Shown here one piece after another: positions 34,589 to 40,405 of a DNA stretch of 64,000 nucleotides. Each line of letters starts with the position of its first letter. Within the stretch, counting starts at the first letter, position 1. The position numbers and the translations under genes were made by a program. Source of the stretch: Streptococcus suis (lineage in GTDB: Bacteria; Bacillota; Bacilli; Lactobacillales; Streptococcaceae); NCBI RefSeq assembly GCF_024509555.1, contig NZ_JAMWEL010000010.1:1-64000 (forward strand). The letters are read 5' to 3'. The notes below the pieces were generated by a model. It did no database searches. It was not told the origin of the DNA and saw only the letters and a program-made list of their open reading frames with translations.

Positions 34589-34790
34589 GTTCAACACCAG
34601 CTTCCTGTTTTAATTTTTCAGCTTCAATAGCCAATTTGCCAATCGACACTATTTGACCAGCCACGGAAACCATGGCTTTGGACCGTTCGATTTCGATTTT
34701 CAGTTCATTTTCTGTGAGTTCCCTATCATCCAAATATTCCAATTGAGCGAATAAGGTATCAGCTAGGTTTGACATTTTATTCCTAACCAT
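34560..34790 (-). CDS. Small helical phage protein, 76 aa
   Basis: A highly helical small protein (LADTLFAQLEYLDDRELTEN, MVSVAGQIVSIGKLAIEAEKL), a type repeatedly found in streptococcal phage early regions. ATG 34790 follows AGGAGG; the internal ATG at 34775 (after AGGAAT) is also possible. Function unknown. Confidence 0.6.
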   Translation of the reverse strand: MVRNKMSNLADTLFAQLEYLDDRELTENELKIEIERSKAMVSVAGQIVSIGKLAIEAEKLKQEAGVEHAPIALLEG

Positions 34791-35013
34791 AGGCGCCTCC
34801 TAAAATTTCTTCTTTTTCTGCGATACGTTGCAGACGTGCATTTTCATCAACCAACTGTTGATTGACTCTTCTGTATTCGCAATTTTCTTTATCAAGATCA
34901 TTTACCATGCTACGAAGAATGGCGTTTTCACGCTCAAGTCGATCAATTGTCTTAGTTGGTAGGTCAATGCCATAGCTGTCGACTTGATTTGTTCTAAACA
35001 ACTTACTAAGCAT
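34783..35013 (-). CDS. Coiled-coil phage protein, 76 aa
   Basis: Begins MLSKLFRTNQ, with a heptad coiled coil (KTIDRLERENAILRSMVNDL, DKENCEYRRVNQQLVDENARL). Overlaps both neighbours (8 bp with each), so translation is coupled. No catalytic motif. An in-frame upstream extension to 35097 lacks a ribosome site. Function unknown. Confidence 0.55.
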   Translation of the reverse strand: MLSKLFRTNQVDSYGIDLPTKTIDRLERENAILRSMVNDLDKENCEYRRVNQQLVDENARLQRIAEKEEILGGAYG

Positions 35014-35278
35014 GTCTGCCCCACTTTCTAGGCGTCCGAGTTGGTGCGTCATCTGTGTATTTGATTGGTTCCCAACTAGCAAGTGTTTGTTGAGCACTAG
35101 ATTTCCGCGCTAACCGATCAGCTTCGACAGCTCTCTCACAAGCCATAGCGATTTTGTAGTCGAGCAAAAGCTCCTGATCACGTTTCTTCCGCTCCTTCTC
35201 AGCTTTCCGCTGTTCCACAATGCCTGCTGCCAATACGGGCAGGGCGAAAATTGATAATGATAATAATGCTTCTGTCAT
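35006..35278 (-). CDS. Small membrane-anchored phage protein, 90 aa
   Basis: ATG 35278 follows GAGGAAAAAA. Residues 3-20 (EALLSLSIFALPVLAAGIV) form a transmembrane segment or signal anchor. The rest is charged helix (EQRKAEKERKKRDQELL) with a basic end. Similar to small membrane proteins of early regions; function unknown. Confidence 0.55.
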   Translation of the reverse strand: MTEALLSLSIFALPVLAAGIVEQRKAEKERKKRDQELLLDYKIAMACERAVEADRLARKSSAQQTLASWEPIKYTDDAPTRTPRKWGRHA

Positions 35279-35318
35279 AAATTTTTTCCTCGTTTCAGAC
35301 CTTGTCCAGATTGGTCTT

Positions 35319-35573
35319 TTAGTCTTTTTCGCTAAGCCAAATTTTAATAGCTCTTTTCTTCCATTTTGTTCCCTCTTGTTCTTTAGGGAAATTCGGTAAT
35401 TTTCTGTATTTATCAAAGACGGTCCCGTCTACCTTTAGAAATCTGATGCAATCCTTTCGGTTCATCATTTCTGGGAAACCATCGTCGTTGTCCTTCTCTA
35501 GTAAAATCTCGTTTACAACATCTCTTATTATCGATTTTATCCAGTCGGACAAGTCAACAAATATCTTGTCCAT
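35319..35573 (-). CDS. DUF771-like phage DNA-binding protein, 84 aa
   Basis: An N-terminal amphipathic helix precedes a small winged-helix-like core with MMNRKDCIRFLKVDGTVFDKY and KWKKRAIKIWLSEKD. Pattern and length match DUF771 proteins, which look like excisionase-type minor regulators of the early operon. GGAGG precedes the ATG. Its DNA target is unknown. Confidence 0.65.
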   Translation of the reverse strand: MDKIFVDLSDWIKSIIRDVVNEILLEKDNDDGFPEMMNRKDCIRFLKVDGTVFDKYRKLPNFPKEQEGTKWKKRAIKIWLSEKD

Positions 35574-35589
35574 AGTAGGCCTCCTGTGT

Positions 35590-35642
35590 TATAATTTTGT
35601 TAGTTAATTTTAGTAAGCCACTGTTCCCGCAGTGGTTTTTTT
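35590..35642 (+). ncRNA. Short plus-strand RNA candidate B
   Basis: Extended -10 TGTTATAAT (35587-35595) is followed by an 8-bp hairpin AGCCACTG/CAGTGGTT (35616-35637) and seven T. Length is about 41 nt. It points away from the DUF771 gene start and has the same design as 22918-22972. Confidence 0.4.
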
Positions 35643-35656
35643 CATCTCTCCCATGC

Positions 35657-35662
35657 TATAAT
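35657..35662 (+). promoter_or_regulatory. Promoter of the small plus-strand gene
   Basis: TGCTATAAT carries the TGn extension and a consensus -10, 25 nt before an ATG with AAAGGAGGTG. No clear -35. Confidence 0.5.
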
Positions 35663-35686
35663 AAAGCTGAAAGGAGGTGAAGTTTT

Positions 35687-35897
35687 ATGTCCGTTACAAT
35701 CAATACAAACATTCCTGAAGACCAAGTGACTAAAGTGGTTCACGAAAAAAGGTCCAGGTCATGTTTATGTAGAAACGTTCTATCCTAACGGTTTAATCAT
35801 CAATTACGACATGCTTCCCGACGGCACTGTCAATGTTGATTGCAATAAACCATTAAAACTTGAATCGGACGGAAGTTACACTCCTGTAATAGATTGA
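35687..35897 (+). pseudogene. Small plus-strand gene broken by one extra base in an A run (about 69 aa when rejoined)
   Basis: ATG 35687 has a strong ribosome site and extended -10 promoter. The frame reads MSVTINTNIPEDQVTKVVHEK, then shifts into a short off-frame stop. Dropping one A at about 35750-35756 continues GPGHVYVETFYPNGLIINYD to SYTPVID and stops at 35895-35897. The rejoined protein is small, acidic and beta-rich; family unknown. It opposes the minus-strand early operon and overlaps the end of the next gene by 22 bp. Confidence 0.6.
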
Positions 35898-36070
35898 GCT
35901 TTTATCTCAATCTTAGTACCAGAGAAAGTAATTTCCGAATTTTTGCTTTTGATAACTAAAGACTGACTAGCTATGTCATTAGCATCCATCCGATTTGTAA
36001 TAATCTTTTTAGGGTCTATCGTTACCGCGATAGGTTCTTTTTTTCTATACGGATAACGTTTCGGTCTCAT
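35876..36070 (-). CDS. Small basic phage protein, 64 aa
   Basis: MRPKRYPYRKKEPIAVTIDP start, then DANDIASQSLVIKSKNSEITFSG. Good site AAAGGAGAAAG. The leader CAGCTCTGCTATTT before it recurs elsewhere. Function unknown; the repeated pattern of short hydrophobic and polar beta strands suggests a small beta protein. Confidence 0.55.
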   Translation of the reverse strand: MRPKRYPYRKKEPIAVTIDPKKIITNRMDANDIASQSLVIKSKNSEITFSGTKIEIKAQSITGV

Positions 36071-36126
36071 GTCTTTCTCCTTTCTGTAAATAGCAGAGCT
36101 GGTAAGCTGGTTACCTAGTTTTTTGA

Positions 36127-36132
36127 TATAAT
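36127..36132 (+). promoter_or_regulatory. Extended -10 promoter of the deoxyribosyltransferase-like gene
   Basis: TGATATAAT, 28 nt upstream of the ATG at 36160. It would drive the gene apart from the lytic operon, hence in the lysogen. Confidence 0.5.
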
Positions 36133-36159
36133 AAAAATAAAAACGATTGGAGTATAATA

Positions 36160-36825
36160 ATGTCTAATAAAACTTGCTTCGTAGTCACTGCAATAGGTCA
36201 AGCTGGATCGCAAGAAAGAATCCATGCCGACAAAGTCTTGACTTATCTAATTGAGCCCGTTTGCTCTGAATTAAACATTCAGGTCATTAGAGTTGATAGA
36301 GAGACTACCAACGGTGATATAAACGAATCTATACTCAACCATTTGAAAAATGATGATCTGGTTATCGCTGATTTGACTTGGCATAACGCAAATGCATTTT
36401 ACGAATTTGGATACCGACAAGCACTTGGTCTTCCTGTAGTACCAATCATCAAACACGATCAGCGTTTGCCGTTTGATGTGATTTCAAAGCGTACTGTATT
36501 TTATGACACAGATGTTTCGACTATCGAAGATTCGAAATCAAGACTCAAAAACATGATTTTAGATTTCGAAAATTTCATAATGCCAAACAAACGTGATGAC
36601 ACAAAATCTGAATTAGAAATCATCATTGAAAAACTGGACTTAATCATCGAACAAACTAAACCACAAAAAACAGGTTCATCTTCACTAACCAATTACGATG
36701 CAATTGGCAACGAAACGAGCAAGGTATTAGCAAACGCTAGAGATATTCTCGCGAATCAACCTAAATTCAATTTTGCTTTAACAACGAATCCACACCTGCA
36801 ACATAGCCTTGGAGATACCGAATAA
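36160..36825 (+). CDS. Nucleoside 2-deoxyribosyltransferase-like (DRHyd/TIR-related Rossmannoid) accessory protein, 221 aa
   Basis: N-terminal Rossmannoid domain (about 1-125): strand CFVVTAIG, HADKVLTYLIEPVC helix, VIRVDRE, and the motif DLVIADLTWHNANAFYEFG(Y) where the E lies at the place of the catalytic Glu of deoxyribosyltransferase/N-glycosidase folds. The rest (about 130-221) is a helical tail. The pattern D-L-T-x-x-N-x-N-x-x-Y-E-F-G is shared by predicted nucleotide-processing defence domains. Its strand and own promoter oppose all neighbours, and near-identical 13-16 bp sequences flank it, so I read it as a moron. Substrate and role are not known. Confidence 0.65.
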   Translation: MSNKTCFVVTAIGQAGSQERIHADKVLTYLIEPVCSELNIQVIRVDRETTNGDINESILNHLKNDDLVIADLTWHNANAFYEFGYRQALGLPVVPIIKHDQRLPFDVISKRTVFYDTDVSTIEDSKSRLKNMILDFENFIMPNKRDDTKSELEIIIEKLDLIIEQTKPQKTGSSSLTNYDAIGNETSKVLANARDILANQPKFNFALTTNPHLQHSLGDTE

Positions 36826-36913
36826 GTACCCTGTCTTCTTCCATTTCCTTTTCTCTCGTCGCTATCCGATTTTCAAGTTCGGATAGCTTTTGTTTTACTT
36901 CTTGAAAGTCCAT
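36767..36913 (-). CDS. Short coiled-coil phage protein, 48 aa
   Basis: ATG 36913 follows GGAAAGGAGAAAGGG. The protein starts MDFQEVKQKLSELENRIATR and ends LQGYVAGVDSLLKQN, a coiled coil. Its 3' end overlaps the plus-strand accessory gene by 59 nt, convergently. It is the first or second gene after Cro and RHH. Confidence 0.6.
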   Translation of the reverse strand: MDFQEVKQKLSELENRIATREKEMEEDRVLIRYLQGYVAGVDSLLKQN

Positions 36914-36950
36914 CCCTTTCTCCTTTCCATAAATGCAGAGCTGTACCGCC

Positions 36951-37079
36951 CTACTCCTCTCTCAACTTCTCCGCCAGCACCAACCGCACATAAGCCGCCA
37001 TCGACAGCCCCAGACGCTGGCACTCCACCCCCAACCGTTTCTTCATCTCAACCGACAAAGACACATGTATAGACGTCAT
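36951..37079 (-). CDS. Ribbon-helix-helix (CopG/Arc-like) regulator, 42 aa
   Basis: Begins MTSIHVSLSVEMKKRLGVE and continues RLGLSMAAYVRLVLAEKLREE: a beta strand followed by two helices, a minimal RHH fold. GGAGGGGTGACC precedes the ATG. The inverted repeats at 37107-37151 sit just upstream of it (in its transcription) and may be its operator; that is inference. Confidence 0.65.
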   Translation of the reverse strand: MTSIHVSLSVEMKKRLGVECQRLGLSMAAYVRLVLAEKLREE

Positions 37080-37106
37080 GGTCACCCCTCCTTCCACCTG
37101 TTAGTT

Positions 37107-37151
37107 AAAGTTCTTGAAGAAGTCAAGAACTTTTTATACAAGTATTGTATA
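37107..37151. promoter_or_regulatory. Two strong inverted repeats upstream of the RHH gene
   Basis: AAAGTTCTTGA pairs with TCAAGAACTTT (11 bp, 5-nt loop, 37107-37133). Next is TATACAA-GTA-TTGTATA (37135-37151), a 7-bp-arm operator-like palindrome. On the minus strand the second overlaps a plausible -10 (TATAAA or TGTATA) 17-19 nt after TTGGTC. The first could also be a terminator in the plus direction. Confidence 0.5.
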
Positions 37152-37202
37152 AAGTTTGACCAAAGACTGACCATTGGGGAAATAGCAGAGCTGGTGTGTT
37201 TG

Positions 37203-37412
37203 TTACCTTTCATTTTGTGAGGTTGTATTTGTAAATAAATCGCTAATCTCTTTGTTCAAGATTTTAGCGATTTTGTAGCATTCACTCAATTTGAAATCAT
37301 TTTGACCAAGTTCTTTCTGACGGTAAGTTGTTTCTGAAATCCCTAGCTTGTCAGCGATGTCTTTTTGAGTGTATCCAGCTTGTTTTCGAGCCTCATACAA
37401 CAATAATTGCAA
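37203..37412 (-). CDS. Cro-like repressor, 69 aa
   Basis: TTG start at 37412 with AAAGGAGTGAGG upstream. The protein has a typical XRE HTH (AGYTQKDIADKLGISETTYRQ, residues 12-32) and a short helical end. It is the first DNA-binding gene on the lytic side, divergent from the CI repressor, so a Cro role is likely. A copy of the operator core TTGTGAGG lies in its last codons (37215-37222). Confidence 0.75.
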   Translation of the reverse strand: MQLLLYEARKQAGYTQKDIADKLGISETTYRQKELGQNDFKLSECYKIAKILNKEISDLFTNTTSQNER

Positions 37413-37418
37413 TAACCC

Positions 37419-37535
37419 TCACTCCTTTCCTTCTTTTTCCTTTCTGAGTTTCTCCAGCTTTTTATCCAAGTACCACTTTGTGATGTGTCTACCTATAAAC
37501 ATGAGAACCCATAAACCTGCTAACCAATACAACAT
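37419..37535 (-). CDS. Small membrane protein, 38 aa
   Basis: N-terminal hydrophobic run (MLYWLAGLWVLMFIG, residues 1-15) then a basic helix HITKWYLDKKLEKLRKEKEG. The stop codon is inside the ribosome site of the cro gene, so the two are coupled. Its own site is weak. Early-operon membrane peptides of this kind are common; role unknown. Confidence 0.45.
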   Translation of the reverse strand: MLYWLAGLWVLMFIGRHITKWYLDKKLEKLRKEKEGKE

Positions 37536-37596
37536 TGCTTTTTCTGGCAAATGGTGGTATACTCAAATAAGAGGTTGGGGCTTCCGCCCCTTGCTC

Positions 37597-37728
37597 TTAA
37601 TCTTTATTTGCTAGTTTGTAGTCTAGAATTATCTTGACGAGCATTCTAGTTTCCCTAGCCAAGCCTAACACTATCAGAACTGTGCCAAGTTCGTCAGGTG
37701 TTAGGCTTTTTATGATGTCAACCACCAT
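37597..37728 (-). CDS. Small phage protein at the head of the early operon, 43 aa
   Basis: AGGAGGAAC precedes the ATG at 37728, the first gene after the strong lytic promoter. The protein is MVVDIIKSLTPDELGTVLIV followed by LGLARETRMLVKIILDYKLAN. Not recognised. A 10-bp inverted repeat (AGCCTAACAC/GTGTTAGGCT) inside the gene is followed on the plus strand by TTTTTAT and could be a plus-strand terminator. Confidence 0.5.
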   Translation of the reverse strand: MVVDIIKSLTPDELGTVLIVLGLARETRMLVKIILDYKLANKD

Positions 37729-37783
37729 TTGCCGTTCCTCCTGTTTTTATTTTTGGCGGGGTTAATTCCTTAACCTTGACTAT

Positions 37784-37812
37784 ATTATACCTCACAATTT
37801 GAAAGGTGTCAA
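37784..37812 (-). promoter_or_regulatory. Early lytic promoter (PR) with operator
   Basis: TTGACA and TATAAT with an exact 17-nt spacer on the minus strand, full consensus. The spacer carries TTGTGAGG, also found in the CI promoter. It drives the 43-aa, membrane, Cro and downstream genes. Confidence 0.85.
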
Positions 37813-37869
37813 CACTTTTTTTGCGAAAACACAAAAAAACTTTTCTTTTTGTGAGGTTTGTTGTATAAT
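37790..37869. promoter_or_regulatory. CI/Cro operator region and CI promoter
   Basis: TTGTGAGG occurs at 37790-37797 (minus orientation) and 37849-37856 (plus), one in each divergent promoter; a third copy is at 37215-37222. TATAAT at 37864-37869 is the CI -10, with a weak -35 TTTTCT 17 nt upstream, in keeping with regulated expression of the repressor. Confidence 0.6.
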
Positions 37870-37894
37870 TAGGTAAACAAAGGAGGAATATCTC

Positions 37895-38644
37895 GTGAAC
37901 GACAAAGAATTATCAATTTATGTAGGTCAAAAAATAAAAGATTTTCGTTTATCTCGTAACATGACCCAAAAAGAATTGGCTGAACGTATCGGGATGGGAG
38001 ATACTACAATAGTTAATTATGAAAAAGGTATCCGAACACCTAAAAAAAATACACTTTTCAAAATATCCGAAGTGTTAAAAACTTCTATTGATGACTTCTT
38101 TCCTCCTATTACCACCACAGCCCCTAACAGCCTCGTAGAGCAGATTTCGGACAAGGTGGTGCAATTAACCGAACCAAACCAGAAAAACGTGCTACGCTAC
38201 TCTAGCGAGCTTCTAGATAAACAAAATACAGTAGCATACAGTAAGAATACAGTAAGCGAACTGCAAGCCACCTACCACACCTACAACTACTACGACCAAC
38301 CTGCTTCCGCTGGCACAGGTCAATATCTGAATGATGTAAAGGTCGAGACTATCGAATTACCTATAGAAGTGGACGCCGACTTCGTTGTCCCTATTTACGG
38401 AGACTCCATGGAACCAGAATACCACTCAGGCGATTATGTATTCGTCAAACTATCAGTAGATCTATCTGACGGCGACATCGGAGTATTTGCCTATAACGGC
38501 GACGCCTACATCAAACAACTCCGCATCACAGACCAAGGTGCCTATCTTCACAGCCTAAACCCAGACTACGACAATATCCCAATCACAGCAGACACCGACT
38601 TCCGAACCATTGGTGAAGTGGTGGATATTTATAGGGAGAGGTAA
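37895..38644 (+). CDS. CI-type repressor with S24 peptidase domain, 249 aa
   Basis: GTG start at 37895 after AAAGGAGGAAT. N-terminal XRE HTH (NMTQKELAERIGMGDTTIVNY, residues 23-43), Pro/Ser/Thr linker, and a LexA-like S24 domain (about 160-249). The domain has the Ser in YGDSMEP and Lys in AYIKQLR, so the protein is probably self-cleaved during host DNA damage. An Ala-Gly cleavage-like site (PASAGTG) precedes the domain. It keeps the lytic promoter off. Confidence 0.9.
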   Translation: MNDKELSIYVGQKIKDFRLSRNMTQKELAERIGMGDTTIVNYEKGIRTPKKNTLFKISEVLKTSIDDFFPPITTTAPNSLVEQISDKVVQLTEPNQKNVLRYSSELLDKQNTVAYSKNTVSELQATYHTYNYYDQPASAGTGQYLNDVKVETIELPIEVDADFVVPIYGDSMEPEYHSGDYVFVKLSVDLSDGDIGVFAYNGDAYIKQLRITDQGAYLHSLNPDYDNIPITADTDFRTIGEVVDIYRER

Positions 38645-38687
38645 ATTAAATCTAAAATAGAAAGTATCTTTTTTGAAACAATTTTGT

Positions 38688-38785
38688 TTGACAAATATTC
38701 GCTAAGTCTTTATCATATACTTATGATTAAGACTTAGCAACGCTTGCACCTTGCAGCGTACCAGTGCTAAGTCGTTTTTTGTTTT
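38688..38785 (+). ncRNA. Small RNA candidate after CI, with promoter
   Basis: TTGACA-17-TATCAT at 38688-38716 with start near 38723. The RNA folds into a hairpin: GACTTAGCA (38731-38739) pairs with TGCTAAGTC (38765-38773) around ACGCT/AGCGT, then G and six T. The DNA at 38701-38738 is also a long palindrome overlapping the promoter (GCTAAGTCTT...AAGACTTAGC). The hairpin could instead be the CI terminator. Confidence 0.45.
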
Positions 38786-38844
38786 ATAAGATTCAACCAA
38801 TTGACCTAGGTTTTCCGGATAATTGGCTTGATTTGCTTAACTAA

Positions 38845-38945
38845 CAAAAAACCCCCACACTTCCAACCGACCAAAGCCGAAGTGCAGGGTAACCAAATAA
38901 GCAAAGACCAGCTATTCAGCCGGACCTTTTGCGTACTCTATTATA
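38845..38945 (-). ncRNA. Small RNA candidate before integrase, minus strand
   Basis: On the minus strand TTGGCA (38963-38968), 17-nt spacer and TATAAT (38940-38945), start near 38933. The RNA has a GCAAA/TTTGC stem enclosing CCGGCT/AGCTGG, then a terminator hairpin CACTTC/GAAGTG and a six-T run near 38846. Length about 88 nt. Opposed to integrase and to the CI-side RNA. Confidence 0.5.
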
Positions 38946-39019
38946 TCATTTTAAGGAGGTGATGCCAATATCCTTTCGAAAAACCTTGTCCAGATTGGTC
39001 TTACAGAAAGGAAAAGAGA

Positions 39020-40177
39020 ATGAAATATACAAAAACAAAATACCCGAATATTTTTACGTACGAAACCCAAAAAGGATTGCGTTACTATGTCCGCAGAGGA
39101 TACTTTGTTAATGGCGACAAGAAAGAATTTAACAAGAGCGGACTACGAAGCTTAAAGGACGCCCAGAGAATTCTAAGGGATATTGAAGAAAGAATTTATC
39201 ATGATGAAATGGATGTCAACCTAGAACTTACTTTAAATGAATACTGGGAAATCTACTCAGCAAAGAAAGAAAAAACAGGTCAATGGAATGATACATCCAT
39301 CTACACTAACGCAGGCATTTATCGTACCATGATAAAAGAAAAGTGGGGAAACCTCCCGCTAAAAAAAATAAATCGCAACGATTATGAAGAACATCTGGCA
39401 GAAATGCTTGGCCAGTACCGCAGAAATAGTGTACTTACCAGTAATCGACTTTTGAATTCCATTTTAAACGATGCTGTCAAAAATGGTAATCTTAGACAAA
39501 ATAAATTGTCTGGTATTTATCTTGGGGAATCAGAATTAGAACCTCTTAATAAAGAGTTAAAAATCGATGATTTTCAAACGTGGATAAAAACCGCAGAAGA
39601 ATTACTATCGACCACACATTTTGCATTTGTCTACCTGACTATTTTTGGACTTAGACGCGGGGAAGTCTGTGGTATCAGGTTCATGGACGTTACTTTCGAT
39701 TCGAATAATCGAGCAGTCTTAAATATAAGAGACTCTCGTTCCAACAGGACAAAAGATGGTGCTGGAAGAACAAAAACAGAAAGTTCTGTGCGTTACGTCG
39801 TTTTAAATGACAGAGGCAGTGAGCTGTTGTTACAGATCATGGAAACAGCAAAACAAGTCAAAAAGAAAGCAGACGTCATTGTTGAGCAGGAAAAAGATTA
39901 CCTGAGCATCCGAATAAAGAATAATAAATACTATTTGGAAAGACCTGCTTTTTTAAACAAAATTTTTAAACGAGTAAGTGAGGAATGTGGTATCTATATC
40001 ACTCCACACATTATGCGTCACTTCTTTACCACTCAATCGCTCATTGCTGGAGCCAGACCAGAAGATGTCATGCACTTCCTGGGACATGCAAGCCTTCAAA
40101 CAACCAAACAATATACTCACATCAAAGAAGAACGAGCGCATAATGTTACTGATCTATTTGACAAGAAAGTTCTATAA
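39020..40177 (+). CDS. int: Tyrosine integrase, 385 aa
   Basis: Arm-binding/AP2-like N-terminus (YETQKGLRYYVRRGYFVNG), SAM-like core-binding domain (about 65-165), catalytic domain with R in FGLRRGEV, H-x-x-R in HIMRHFF, H in FLGHAS and Y in KQYTHIK. It recombines the 17-bp attP/attB core. The ATG at 39020 follows AGAAAGGAAAAGAGA (AAAGG spacing about 8). The attR core starts 153 bp after its stop, as usual. Confidence 0.92.
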   Translation: MKYTKTKYPNIFTYETQKGLRYYVRRGYFVNGDKKEFNKSGLRSLKDAQRILRDIEERIYHDEMDVNLELTLNEYWEIYSAKKEKTGQWNDTSIYTNAGIYRTMIKEKWGNLPLKKINRNDYEEHLAEMLGQYRRNSVLTSNRLLNSILNDAVKNGNLRQNKLSGIYLGESELEPLNKELKIDDFQTWIKTAEELLSTTHFAFVYLTIFGLRRGEVCGIRFMDVTFDSNNRAVLNIRDSRSNRTKDGAGRTKTESSVRYVVLNDRGSELLLQIMETAKQVKKKADVIVEQEKDYLSIRIKNNKYYLERPAFLNKIFKRVSEECGIYITPHIMRHFFTTQSLIAGARPEDVMHFLGHASLQTTKQYTHIKEERAHNVTDLFDKKVL

Positions 40178-40180
40178 TTT

Positions 40181-40210
40181 TCCCCGACTTCTTCCCGACA
40201 ATTCCCCGAC
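40181..40210. promoter_or_regulatory. Candidate integrase arm-type sites, right end
   Basis: TCCCCGAC at 40181-40188 and 40203-40210 with TTCCCGAC at 40192-40199, 11 bp apart, one helical turn. They match the motifs inside attL. Confidence 0.5.
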
Positions 40211-40329
40211 AACTACACCGAGTTACGACAATATCAACAATAAACATTTTTTCGAAAAGCTAGTAGTATCAACGTTTTCAAATTGTTACATAGATACCAT
40301 GATTGGTTAGGTATAGCTTTTTCTTAACG

Positions 40330-40346
40330 CTTAGATAGTTTTTTTA
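40330..40346. other. attR core
   Basis: Second copy of CTTAGATAGTTTTTTTA. It lies 60 bp before the cysK start, so integration leaves phage sequence directly upstream of cysK and probably replaced part of its promoter region. Confidence 0.75.
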
Positions 40347-40405
40347 TATTATACTTTTTAGCTTTTCTGCTATATACTAGTGGTAACATGATTTGGAGGT
40401 GCCAT

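Larger units (their letters stand above)
128..40346. mobile_element. Intact-looking Siphoviridae-type prophage, about 40.2 kb
   Basis: A 17-bp direct repeat marks the two ends. A tyrosine integrase lies next to the right end and the lysis genes next to the left end. In between, in standard order, are lysogeny, early, replication, packaging, head, tail and lysis modules. All expected structural genes are present: both terminase subunits, portal, MuF, scaffold, capsid, connectors, tail tube, tape measure, Dit and Tal. Three regions carry single-base phase changes (18150-18156, about 30255-30260, about 35750-35756), so inducibility is uncertain. Confidence 0.9.

Noticed and set aside
35319..35416. 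N-terminal extension of the 90-aa membrane protein to 35416
   Set aside because: It would overlap the DUF771 gene in another frame, whereas ATG 35278 has GAGGAAAA and opens directly into a membrane segment.
38962..39111. A 49-codon plus-strand frame before and over the integrase start, with AAGGAGGTG just upstream
   Set aside because: Spacing to the ATG is only about 3 nt, it overlaps integrase in another frame and has no family-like sequence; more likely the sequence serves the minus-strand RNA promoter.
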